A DNA stretch of 64,000 bases, taken from Paenibacillus sp. JDR-2. Lineage in GTDB: Bacteria > Bacillota > Bacilli > Paenibacillales > Paenibacillaceae. The position numbers were made by a program, and so were the translations under genes. Positions 10,401 through 16,459 of this stretch are shown piece after piece (within the stretch, counting starts at the first letter, position 1; each line of letters opens with the position of its first letter). Under the pieces are notes generated by a model, which saw nothing but the letters and a program-made list of their open reading frames with translations, was not told the origin of the DNA and made no database searches. The stretch is taken from the NCBI RefSeq assembly GCF_000023585.1, contig NC_012914.1, positions 3,750,001 to 3,814,000 of the forward strand, given 5' to 3'.

Positions 10401-12694
10401 TGTACACCGGGCAGACCTGGTGGAGCAACAGCCGTGAATGCAAGCTAACGCCATGGTCCAACGATCCCGCCCTGGATCCGCCTGGCGAAGCTGTTTATAT
10501 ACGGGATGAATCGAGCGGTGAATATTGGGGGATGACGCCATCCCGGAAAGCGGAATCCAAGACGGTGCATACCGTGTCGCATGGACAAGGCTACTCGCGC
10601 TACGAGCATGAGCGTCATGGTCTATCGCATGAGATGACGGTATTTGTCCCTCTGGACGATCCCGTCAAGATCATCCGGCTGCGCTTGACGAATGAAACGA
10701 GCGACGTACGGAAGCTGTCCGTGACGTACTACGCCGAGTGGGTGATTGGCGTGAATCGCGAAGAGAACGCCTCCCATATCGTTACGGAATGGGATTCAGA
10801 ACATCAGATGCTGCTTGCTCGAAACACCTATCAGGACACGTTCCGTAAAGCGACGCCATTCCTTGCCATGCATCCGCGAACATTAGAGTCCGGCCCGTCC
10901 TGGACGGGAAGCCGGCTGTCATTCATCGGACGGGAAGGTGACTTGGAAGATCCAGCCGCAATGCGCAAAGTGCGTCTTTCGGAAGAGACGGGACCGGTCC
11001 ATGATGCCTGCGGAGCGATTCAGGGCATCGTATCGCTCGAACCCGGCGAGGATGGCGTCGTCTATATCCTGCTCGGCTGCGGCGATTCCCGAGATGCCGC
11101 GACCCAGCTGGCCCGAAAGTACAGCGAAGCGGACGCCTGCGAAAAGGCTTATCGGGATGCGCGCGCCTTCTGGAAAGACATAAACGGCACGATCCAGGTT
11201 GCTACGCCTTCGGCCGAAATGGATATTATGCTGAACAACTGGCTGCTCTATCAGTCGTTGTCCTGTCGGATGTGGGCACGCACGGCATTTTATCAATCGG
11301 GAGGCGCCTTCGGATTCCGGGATCAGCTTCAGGATTCGTTGTCCATGCTGCATGTCCGGCCGGAAATGACAAGGGCGCAGATCATTCGCCATGCTTCGCA
11401 CCAGTACCGCGAAGGGGACGTCCAGCATTGGTGGCACGAGGAGACGCACCGCGGTATCCGCACGAGATTTTCGGACGATCTGCTCTGGCTGCCATATGCC
11501 GTTATCCGTTATTTGGAGCAAACGGAGGATGAGAGCTTATTAACGGAAACGGCTCCTTTCCTGCAGAGTGAGCTTCTGAAGGAAGACGAGCACGAACGTT
11601 ACGAAGAGACGGTTCTGTCGGAGGAGAACGGGACGATACTCGAACACTGCTTCCGCGCGATTGATCGGGCGCTTCGCTTCGGCGAACACGGATTGCCGCT
11701 CATGGGAATCGGTGATTGGAACGACGGTATGAGCAATATCGGTCCGCAAGGGCGCGGCGAGAGCGTGTGGCTGGGCTGGTTCCTTGGCGAAGTTCTGAGC
11801 GGCATTGCCGAAATCTGCGAGCGGTATGGCAAGCGAAGTCGCGCGGAGCGTTACCTGAGCGCGAGAAGCAAGCTGGAGAATGACATGCAGGAAGCTTGGG
11901 ACGGAAATTGGTACCGACGCGCGTTCACCGACTCCGGAGAATGGCTCGGATCCGTCCGCAATGCGGAATGCCGCATTGACGCTATTGCCCAATCCTGGTC
12001 GGTCATATCCGGTATGGCGCCGAAGGAACGCGCGCAGCAGGCGATGCACTCCTTCGACAGGGAGCTGGTCGATAGACATCTTGCCGTCGCGCATATTTTG
12101 ACGCCTCCATTTGACAAGACAAAGCCTAGCCCGGGCTATATCCAAGCCTATCCGCCAGGCATTCGAGAGAATGGAGGACAATATACGCATGGTGTCATCT
12201 GGAGCATTGTAGCGTGGAGCATACTCGGGGATGGGGACAAGGCTTTCGAGTTATTCCATATGTTCAACCCGATCACGCACACAAAGTCCTCATTTGACGC
12301 CCGCACTTATGTCGGGGAACCTTACGCCATGGCGGCTGACGTCTATACGGAACATCCGCATCGCGGACATGCGGGTTGGACGTGGTACACCGGCGCTGCT
12401 GGCTGGATGTACCAAGCGGGAATCGAGTGGATATTAGGGCTAAAGAAAAGGGGACAAAAGCTTCTGATCCAACCTTGCATCCCCGCGGAATGGCCGGAAT
12501 TTACCGTTACGTATACGTACAAGAGCACGGCCTATCGAATCATCGTCCGCAATCCGTCGCGCAAATCCGGCGGCTGCACGGCATTAAGGATCGATGGTAA
12601 AGAGACCGAGCTCAGCATGAATCTAATGGGCGAAAGTCCGTTTATCACGCTGGAGGACGACCTATTGGAGCATGTGGTCGAACTGACTTTATAG
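4403..12694 (+). CDS. Giant cyclic beta-glucan synthase (GT84 / GH94, NdvB/Cgs-like)
   Basis: The 2763-residue membrane enzyme resembles the cyclic beta-1,2-glucan synthases NdvB/ChvB/Cgs. These initiate, elongate, trim and cyclise a glucan from UDP-glucose. Visible parts in order: a helical N-terminus; membrane segments near residues 400-450; a GT84 transferase with TLDADTQLP (about 615), HDLLEGGF (about 730) and QKRMHRWVRGDW (about 759); more membrane segments near 810-850 and 925-970; a glucoamylase-like domain with MAHHQGMSLL (about 1400); beta-sandwich modules; and a C-terminal GH94 phosphorylase domain with GIGDWNDGMSNIG (about 2435) and GHAGWTWYTGAAGWMY (about 2655). The start is ATG 4403 because GGAGGA lies at 4390-4395; an in-frame ATG at 4364 lacks a site. 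The frame is intact throughout. Confidence 0.92.
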   Translation: MSTTNEQLRERAHELALQQQIKSAAGRSGYIKRQVETDIARIRAFVALLQDAPVGCGQQAEEWLLDNAEFIEEQVLNLKMHLSESVLIHLPRLRGEERLRIHALCLAYLEQVEGILDERTLLAFLGAYQEISVLTLAETRLIPIMLKVSLIGKIAETMALVRDRREVCSQVEQLLKQIEPARLSTETIGTALEQAGQIPPLSGPWAAHLISHLREWSGDSAAVREWLVCTYENGSDDLDRIVTYEARLQVSYQIKAGNLITSLRSNERRNWEELFEAISLLDRTMREDVTGLYPRLDTSSRNGILNRIEEVARRLRVPESLVASQSLALAKHAYERGSVIPVHIENKATEQEHAQEELTRQAFAAYYVFEPAGIKSLVQALNKCSKPRTMPLKGLVKSAPMNYFSSLLALFMLLLVVVAAWVVDWNTITTAGIAAVFLALLFPVSEWVMTGLNFGIERICRAKPLLRFDYSSGIAAEAATMVVIPAIWSTVQEVEELADRLEVHYLGNRDPNIHYALLGDFTDAKEENLPSDEILVAAVKARIDRLNRMYGDSGTTFHYYQRARHWNPGEGTFMGWERKRGKLVEFVNLLRGSEDTSYAVTHGDRKVLPGIRYIITLDADTQLPIGSAQRLIGTLHFPYNRPRLNKAGTRVVEGYGVLQPRIGTSHDSAMRSRLAHFWSDPGIDPYAFTVSDPFQDAFGTGIFTGKGIFDVNVFAQLLGERIPDNTVLSHDLLEGGFLRAALVSDIELIEEHPSTFLSFQKRMHRWVRGDWQLLCWLRTKLCDRRGELQPIDLSLLTRWQIIDNLRRSLLPIAMLVLFGLAVTVLPGYPARWLAFLFLTLLLPLIRQLAIMNSAGTHSKHVLSTLVMAGIGFWTLPFQTAVLLDAIVKTLYRMAVSKRGMLEWTSFSQTERSQAEARRRMILGGRGGYLLILLFAAAVVLQPSIPLLLFGLALCLFWALAPVAVRWLDQPVLKAERPLEAADAEQLRTLAKEIWQFYEDYAGKEDHYLPPDNVQIEPPNGVAHRTSPTNIGFLLTAALAARELEFITTPMLVERLERTVGVIERMEKWNGHLYNWYDTSTLELLRPSYVSTVDSGNFVASLMTVKQGLIRWLQTDGWGKGSRRRGQAPLAAVGTEFAIELDRIHPEEMYEARRESNVKQDEPMHATTGWIGQGYELVDRLERLIVSTDFRQLYDNKAKLFVLGYHADSGQRETILYDLLASEARQTSFVAIALGQISVSHWMALGRTAKQQGGHATLISWSGTMFEYMMPWLIMRTYPGTVWDSTYRGVVRRQIAYATGRNVPFGISESGYYAYDYQLNYQYRAFGVPGLGYKRGLEEDTVIAPYATIMALPFALREGLQNLERLDQLGGRGQYGYYEAVDFTAQRMPQGETYKIIRSFMAHHQGMSLLTLANMLVPSCMINYFHSDKRVQAAELLLIERIPQKAALLNRELPGRSRSGGETKLPQNEPLREFAEVPAPLPEANVHGNGSLTTVLTETGSGFIRYNGLDLTRWREDPVMDPWGSFIYIRDVEKSVCWSPTYLPCRKQADRASVQFRKERTTFLREDDGLQTKLEVTVSTEHNAELRRLTLTNATQEARIVEITTYMELAMAAHNADKAHPSFTKLFVQTEFASEEQCLLARKRPRNDDEKALWAFHTLRVDEDQGAAEFETDRAAFIGRGHTLANPRGLAARLGGTFGAVADPAFIMRKRVHVEPGKQISLTAVTGAAESKKQALEIVSQLSSASQAERTFQMAWTRSQIDLQHLRIGEQEASAYQLLAGRVLFASPLRPEQEASISANTKGQPGLWAHGVSGDRPIILVSVAETSSLPFMNKLLVGYEYLRRKGLSFDLVIWNESSGGYQQELRDSLQRMIEQHVHNLNNGAGVHIVAATEQSQEDKNLLFAAARLLLHAEGPSLRAQLLPRESGSTGQLPELVPTSPQNLYSDKPSRDEGAGLFFNGYGGFSTGGDEYRIVLRNGQHLPAPWINVIANQNFGFLASELYTGQTWWSNSRECKLTPWSNDPALDPPGEAVYIRDESSGEYWGMTPSRKAESKTVHTVSHGQGYSRYEHERHGLSHEMTVFVPLDDPVKIIRLRLTNETSDVRKLSVTYYAEWVIGVNREENASHIVTEWDSEHQMLLARNTYQDTFRKATPFLAMHPRTLESGPSWTGSRLSFIGREGDLEDPAAMRKVRLSEETGPVHDACGAIQGIVSLEPGEDGVVYILLGCGDSRDAATQLARKYSEADACEKAYRDARAFWKDINGTIQVATPSAEMDIMLNNWLLYQSLSCRMWARTAFYQSGGAFGFRDQLQDSLSMLHVRPEMTRAQIIRHASHQYREGDVQHWWHEETHRGIRTRFSDDLLWLPYAVIRYLEQTEDESLLTETAPFLQSELLKEDEHERYEETVLSEENGTILEHCFRAIDRALRFGEHGLPLMGIGDWNDGMSNIGPQGRGESVWLGWFLGEVLSGIAEICERYGKRSRAERYLSARSKLENDMQEAWDGNWYRRAFTDSGEWLGSVRNAECRIDAIAQSWSVISGMAPKERAQQAMHSFDRELVDRHLAVAHILTPPFDKTKPSPGYIQAYPPGIRENGGQYTHGVIWSIVAWSILGDGDKAFELFHMFNPITHTKSSFDARTYVGEPYAMAADVYTEHPHRGHAGWTWYTGAAGWMYQAGIEWILGLKKRGQKLLIQPCIPAEWPEFTVTYTYKSTAYRIIVRNPSRKSGGCTALRIDGKETELSMNLMGESPFITLEDDLLEHVVELTL

Positions 12695-12746
12695 CTCGTT
12701 TGCAGGGATCGTGTAGATACCTGCATTCACATCGTTTGATGTACCG

Positions 12747-12773
12747 AAAAGGCCGCATACATGCGGCCTTTTC
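12747..12773 (+). terminator. Rho-independent terminator after the glucan synthase
   Basis: AAAAGGCCGCAT and ATGCGGCCTTTT form a nearly loopless 12-bp inverted repeat 50 bp after the stop codon. Confidence 0.85.
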
Positions 12774-12812
12774 AAGTTCTTGTCTCTTTGCGGGAGAGGG
12801 GGTCGTGCCGGT

Positions 12813-13016
12813 ATGAACAAAATCGAAATTCAAGATCCGAAGGTAGCCAGTAAGATCATCGCCGCGAACGCGGAAAACGACAAGCGCAAAGCGGAGCTCG
12901 GCTTTCTAGGCAAATTCTTTGGTTCAGGCGAGAACGTACGCCTGTATATCGTCGGTACGATTACGCTCGGTGTGCTTCTCATCGCTCTGGTCTATACTCT
13001 GATCCCCGACCAATAG
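12813..13016 (+). CDS. Small single-pass membrane protein of unknown function
   Basis: The 67-residue product has a charged N-terminal half (VASKIIAANAENDKRKAEL) and one hydrophobic segment at about residues 43-62 (RLYIVGTITLGVLLIALVYT), ending LIPDQ. The start is ATG 12813, preceded by a GGAGAGGGGG stretch. An upstream in-frame TTG at 12780 lies against the terminator and is unlikely. It follows the glucan synthase, but a terminator separates them. I do not recognise a family. Confidence 0.6.
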   Translation: MNKIEIQDPKVASKIIAANAENDKRKAELGFLGKFFGSGENVRLYIVGTITLGVLLIALVYTLIPDQ

Positions 13017-13056
13017 ACTTTCATATACTGTCTAATTAATGAAAGAGAGTGTGAGT

Positions 13057-13410
13057 ATGATCCGTAAATATACGACTGGACCTCTGAATAATTTAACGGA
13101 GAAAGATAAGATTGTATCCAAAGATATTGTTGTAAACTCGTTAAATCAGAATCAACATGAGAAGGCTAGAGTGACAATCAAAGTGTATTCATTAAACGGT
13201 AAGAAGAAATTAATACACAATGTTTCGTTTATTGTGAAACCGCACGCATCCACATATAATAGTTTTTTTGTAGGAAATGCTAAGCAGTATGAAGTTCAAT
13301 TTATTACCAATCAATCAAAAGTTCAATTTGCATCGTTTGGGATTAGTCCGAAAGATCATTTTGTTGCAGCACATCGAGTAATCAACAGTGAATTAACTAG
13401 AATTTTATGA
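13057..13410 (+). CDS. Small beta-rich protein, possibly surface or spore associated
   Basis: The 117-residue product begins MIRKYTTGPLNNL and alternates polar and hydrophobic residues (ARVTIKVYSLNGKKKL, YEVQFITNQSKVQFASFG), ending AAHRVINSELTRIL. The pattern resembles a small beta-sandwich domain seen in Bacillales surface or exosporium-type proteins; that comparison is from memory and tentative. It is much more AT-rich than its neighbours, suggesting acquisition. ATG 13057 is preferred; an in-frame ATG at 13039 lies within the weak GAAAGAGAG site. Confidence 0.55.
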   Translation: MIRKYTTGPLNNLTEKDKIVSKDIVVNSLNQNQHEKARVTIKVYSLNGKKKLIHNVSFIVKPHASTYNSFFVGNAKQYEVQFITNQSKVQFASFGISPKDHFVAAHRVINSELTRIL

Positions 13411-13419
13411 GGATGGATA

Positions 13420-13734
13420 GACAAGAAAAGCTTGATAATACCAAATGCACAAAGTTCCGGATCCCGACTTACGTAAACGGAAACGAGACAGGGTTATAAA
13501 TCGAAACTTGCGCAGGTTCCAGAGTCTACAACAATTTCAAATACTACATATACAAATTGGGACAAGCCGTACTCTGGAGATTATCAGGCTTATAAATATA
13601 CTGCTACATCAGCTAATTGGGTACATGCAGAAGTGAATTTTAAATACAATAGTACACAAAGAACAAATATGCTTGATACAGATTATTTCCCAACAATTGA
13701 GATTAAAACTCGGGTAAAGTTCCATTATAAATAA
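13420..13734 (+). pseudogene. Remnant of a secreted-type protein C-terminus
   Basis: The frame ending at TAA 13732-13734 encodes about 80 residues from GYKSKLAQVPESTT through YEAY-like aromatic repeats (WDKPYSGDYQAYKYTATS, NWVHAEVNFKY) to VKFHYK. An in-frame TAA at 13474-13476 interrupts the upstream part and no start or ribosome binding site is present. The composition, rich in Tyr, Thr and Asn, suggests a secreted or surface protein. Family unknown. Confidence 0.4.
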
Positions 13735-14000
13735 AAAGAATGAAATGTAATTTGGCACGAGGAGAAAGCATAAATGTTTGTATAGGTGGAGTAGTAATAA
13801 GCGAACGGCTGCAGGCTTTAGGTCAAGTTATAGACATATGTATAAAATACGGGTTTTGTGAAAAAGTTATTAAGGTAAAATCGGGCCACCAAAGGATTTC
13901 TTTGATTTCTACCCGATTTGCTGTTAACTTGCTTATTTTGTTATTTACGCTTTTGTATCTCTTATTTCTCTATTTAGTCTTTTTTTTATCTCTTTGTTCG
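13735..14000. other. AT-rich intergenic stretch with one imperfect hairpin
   Basis: No supportable gene was seen. An open frame at 13740-14003 encodes a Leu/Phe-rich tail from T-rich sequence with no ribosome binding site, and I do not accept it. AAATCGGG (13878-13885) pairs with CCCGATTT (13912-13919), with an inner AAAG/CTTT pair and T-rich sequence after. It may terminate transcription of the remnant before it. Confidence 0.4.
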
Positions 14001-14110
14001 TGATCTTTAGATTTTGATCTTAGATTTCTTGATCTCTAAGTTTGATCTTTAGAGTTTTGATCTTAGATTTAGATTTTGATCTTAGATTTTTAGATCTTGA
14101 TCTCTAGATC
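14001..14110. repeat. GATC-rich imperfect tandem repeat
   Basis: A 16-mer, TTTTGATCTTAGATTT, occurs three times without change at 14012, 14055 and 14074. The wider unit (TGATCTTTAGA then the 16-mer then CTTGATCTCTA) is present about twice, the second copy carrying an internal 19-bp duplication. Nine GATC tetramers fall between 14002 and 14110. It does not encode protein and the spacing is too irregular for CRISPR. Confidence 0.8.
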
Positions 14111-14228
14111 AGTTTGATTTGATTATTTAAATTTGCTGCTTAAAATCCAACTGGATATAATTTTTGCTGATCATCAATGTCATTTACAGATTTCCATGAA
14201 CTTAAATGCGTATTCCGCGTTTACGCAC

Positions 14229-14273
14229 AAAAAAACCAGGCTAAATCATCATTCTGATTCAGCCTGGTTTTTA
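14229..14273. terminator. Bidirectional terminator
   Basis: AAAAACCAGGCT at about 14231-14242 pairs with AGCCTGGTTTTT at about 14260-14271, with an inner ATCA/TGAT pair. A-tracts and T-tracts flank both sides. It would terminate the minus-strand LLM oxidoreductase operon and any plus-strand transcript. Confidence 0.85.
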
Positions 14274-14334
14274 TCAATGAAAGCGTTTACAAGTTTTTTC
14301 TTTTTTTATAGCAATTCTCTATTAACTTACTTCA

Positions 14335-15357
14335 TCATTCACGAACTCTTGGAGCAACTTCGGTTCCCAGCAGCTCAATAGCTTTCATAACATCCTCATG
14401 CGGCATAGTACCTACCGGCAGATGAAGGAAGAATCGCGTAAAGCCTAGCTGTTTGCGCATAAACAGGATTTTGTTAGCCACGGTCTCCGAATCGCCAACG
14501 AATAAAGCACCTTCCAAAGTGCGTGATGCATCGAATTGCGAGCGTGTGTATTGACCCCAGCCGCGTTCTCTGCCGAAATAATTAAAGGATGCCTGCGTAG
14601 GAGGAAAATACTTATCAACCGCCAGCGAGTTGCTCTCTGCAACGTATCCGAGAGAATGTACGGCGATCTTTAACTTCGATACATCATGACCGGCGCGGGC
14701 AGCTGCTTTCTTGTACAGGGGTACCAGTGGAGCAAAGTTCAGAGGGCTGCCGCCGATAATAGCTAATACAAGCGGCAATCCAAGCTGACCTGCGCGGATG
14801 ACCGAATCCGGGTTGCCTCCACTGCCCAGCCATACTGGCAATTGGTTTTGAACGGGCCGCGGATACACGCCTAAGTTATTAAAAGCCGGTCGGAATCCGC
14901 CTTTCCAGGTTACTTTTTCCGATTCCCGAAGCTTTAATAAGAGCTCCAGCTTTTCTTCGAACAAGCTATCATAGTCTTTTAAGTCATATCCAAACAAAGG
15001 AAATGCATCGACCATAGAACCTCGCCCTGCGATAATCTCTGCGCGCCCATTCGATATGCCGTCAAGCGTCGCGAATTGCTGGAACAAACGAACTGGATCC
15101 GCAGCAGAGAGCACCGTCACTGAGCTGGTCAGCCGGATTTTTTTCGTCATTGGCGCGGCCGCAGCCAGAATAACGGCAGTAGCGGAATCCGCAAATTCTT
15201 TGCGATGATGCTCGCCAACGCCAAATATATCAAGCCCGACTTTATCAGCCAGAACAATTTCTTCTACAACCTGGCGCAAACGCTCTCCATGGCTGATCGT
15301 CTCGCCGGTTACGACATCCGGTGTTGTCTCGACGAATGTATCTACACCTATTTCCAT
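14335..15357 (-). CDS. LLM-class flavin-dependent oxidoreductase
   Basis: The 340-residue product belongs to the bacterial luciferase-like TIM-barrel monooxygenases, which use reduced FMN or F420. Visible hallmarks are ADKVGLDIFGVGEHHRKEF near residue 40, LTSSVTVLSAADPVRLFQQFATLD near 75-98, and GRAEIIAGRGSM near 104. Length fits. It begins 2 nt after the MarR gene stop, and its AGGAGG site lies inside the end of that gene, so the two are translationally linked. MarR control is therefore likely. The substrate is unknown. Confidence 0.9.
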   Translation of the reverse strand: MEIGVDTFVETTPDVVTGETISHGERLRQVVEEIVLADKVGLDIFGVGEHHRKEFADSATAVILAAAAPMTKKIRLTSSVTVLSAADPVRLFQQFATLDGISNGRAEIIAGRGSMVDAFPLFGYDLKDYDSLFEEKLELLLKLRESEKVTWKGGFRPAFNNLGVYPRPVQNQLPVWLGSGGNPDSVIRAGQLGLPLVLAIIGGSPLNFAPLVPLYKKAAARAGHDVSKLKIAVHSLGYVAESNSLAVDKYFPPTQASFNYFGRERGWGQYTRSQFDASRTLEGALFVGDSETVANKILFMRKQLGFTRFFLHLPVGTMPHEDVMKAIELLGTEVAPRVRE

Positions 15358-15359
15358 GC

Positions 15360-15839
15360 TTAGTCCTCCTGCTTGTGATTATCTTTGTTTTCACGATTTT
15401 TGATACCGTAACCGATCTTTTTCATAACATTTATAAGCTCGAACTTCTCCTCGTCCGTCGCGAAAGTCAGCTGATCCGAGATAAATTGAGCATGCTTCGG
15501 GAAAATATTATCAAAGCTGCTTCGTCCAGCAGCCGTTAGTGACACATTCGTTTTTCTACGGTCTCCCGGGATAGGAATCCGTTCCACCAATCCCTTTTTT
15601 TCAAGCTTGTCCACCACGTAGGTGATACTCCCGCTTGGTATAGTAAAGGTATCGCTAATCTTTTGGATTGGCTGTGCACCTCTATTATAAAGAAGCTCTA
15701 GAATTCGAAAGTTCTCCGTACTAAGGCCATAGCTGTCAATGTCTCGCTCTAGGCTCCTATACAACTCATTTACCATGTTTCTCAATACGCGAATTAGCTT
15801 TAAATCAAGCTCTACCCCTTCAGCATCGCGTTCAGTCAA
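15360..15839 (-). CDS. MarR-family transcriptional regulator
   Basis: The 159-residue winged-helix repressor has the MarR recognition region IQKISDTFTIPSGSITYVVDKLEKKGLVER (wing PIPGDRRKTNVSLTAAG), with helical dimerisation ends. The start is TTG 15839, with AGGAGG 7 nt upstream; no ATG fits. It is the first gene of a two-gene operon with the LLM oxidoreductase. A large near-perfect palindrome 36 bp upstream (15875-15907) is the probable operator, implying autorepression relieved by a small aromatic or oxidant ligand, as is usual for MarR. Confidence 0.9.
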   Translation of the reverse strand: MTERDAEGVELDLKLIRVLRNMVNELYRSLERDIDSYGLSTENFRILELLYNRGAQPIQKISDTFTIPSGSITYVVDKLEKKGLVERIPIPGDRRKTNVSLTAAGRSSFDNIFPKHAQFISDQLTFATDEEKFELINVMKKIGYGIKNRENKDNHKQED

Positions 15840-15874
15840 GCTTCATCCTCCTATCAAGGTTTAACCTCGCCTAA

Positions 15875-15907
15875 TATCCTAACATTAGTTATTCTAATCT
15901 TAGGATA
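15875..15907. promoter_or_regulatory. Probable MarR operator, 33-bp nested palindrome
   Basis: TATCCTAA at 15875-15882 mirrors TTAGGATA at 15900-15907, and ATTAG mirrors CTAAT inside. Only one symmetric position and the 5-bp centre fail to match. It also contains two smaller inverted repeats, CTAACATTAG (15879-15888) and CTAATCTTAG (15894-15903), 15 bp apart, which could hold two dimers. Confidence 0.65.
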
Positions 15908-15952
15908 TTTAATTGTCAATCTTAACAGCAAGCAAATCAACCCTAACATCAG

Positions 15953-15991
15953 ACAAAAAAACCGGACCAACCCCTATTGGGAATTGATCCG
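15953..15991 (-). terminator. Rho-independent terminator of the TipAS-like pseudogene
   Basis: On the minus strand the stem pairs 15979-15991 with 15963-15974 (one bulge, one G-U), and seven or more Us follow. It lies just past the pseudogene stop. Confidence 0.7.
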
Positions 15992-15998
15992 ATTCATT

Positions 15999-16321
15999 TT
16001 AATGATCGCTTTGTGCTTGATAGGCCTCCGCTGCAGCCGCCAAATAATAGGCCAGCCCGGTTTGTTGATTCTCCAGCATGCTTAAATGGAAATCATCCTG
16101 GAGAAAAAACTTCGTTTGTGCGGCAAAATCCACGGATGAAAGTTTATGTCCGTGCCTCTTTAGGAAATCTAGATGATTGTTGATAAAATCAGTTACTTTC
16201 GCATCGTTATCCCGGCTTCGCTGATTTCACTTGGCATAAGCAGACCGATCTTATGATAATGATGCAGAGTTTTGATGGTCACATGAGCCAGCTCGGAGAC
16301 CTCTTTCACGGAAAATAACAT
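15999..16321 (-). pseudogene. Internally deleted MerR regulator of the TipAS type
   Basis: From ATG 16321 (AGGAGG at 16329-16334) the frame reads FSVKEVSELAHVTIKTLHHYHKIGLLMPSEISEAG, a MerR winged helix, then shifts and stops. In another frame the sequence resumes as KVTDFINNHLDFLKRHGHKLS through DDFHLSMLENQQTGLAYYL to TAA, which matches the end of a TipAS antibiotic-recognition domain. The wing, dimer helix and most of the TipAS domain are missing, so about 107 codons of an expected 240 or so remain. The promoter and ribosome binding site are intact. Confidence 0.7.
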
Positions 16322-16373
16322 GCGGCAACCTCCTAATTCCCTTTCTTTCGGAACGGCCGTTCACATAATGAAG

Positions 16374-16402
16374 TTTATAGTCTCCCCTAAGAGGAGAGTC
16401 AA
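16374..16402 (-). promoter_or_regulatory. Promoter and MerR-type operator of the deleted regulator
   Basis: On the minus strand TTGACT (16397-16402) and TATAAA (16374-16379) are separated by 17 bp. That spacer holds the dyad CTCTCC/GGGGAGA with a CTTAG centre, the layout MerR proteins bind. Classic MerR promoters have 19-bp spacers, so strong basal activity is possible here. Confidence 0.6.
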
Positions 16403-16459
16403 TGCTTTATTTTCAAATAAAAAACGAACCGCTTCCTCTAGAATCGATTCGTCTATTCT

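Noticed and set aside
13740..14003. 87-codon plus-strand open frame with a hydrophobic tail
   Set aside because: The Leu/Phe-rich end comes from T-rich low-complexity DNA, no ribosome site is present and a hairpin interrupts it.
14001..14110. Possible CRISPR array
   Set aside because: The repeat units are 16 bp, spaced 43 and 19 bp apart with repeat-like spacers, and no cas genes are present.
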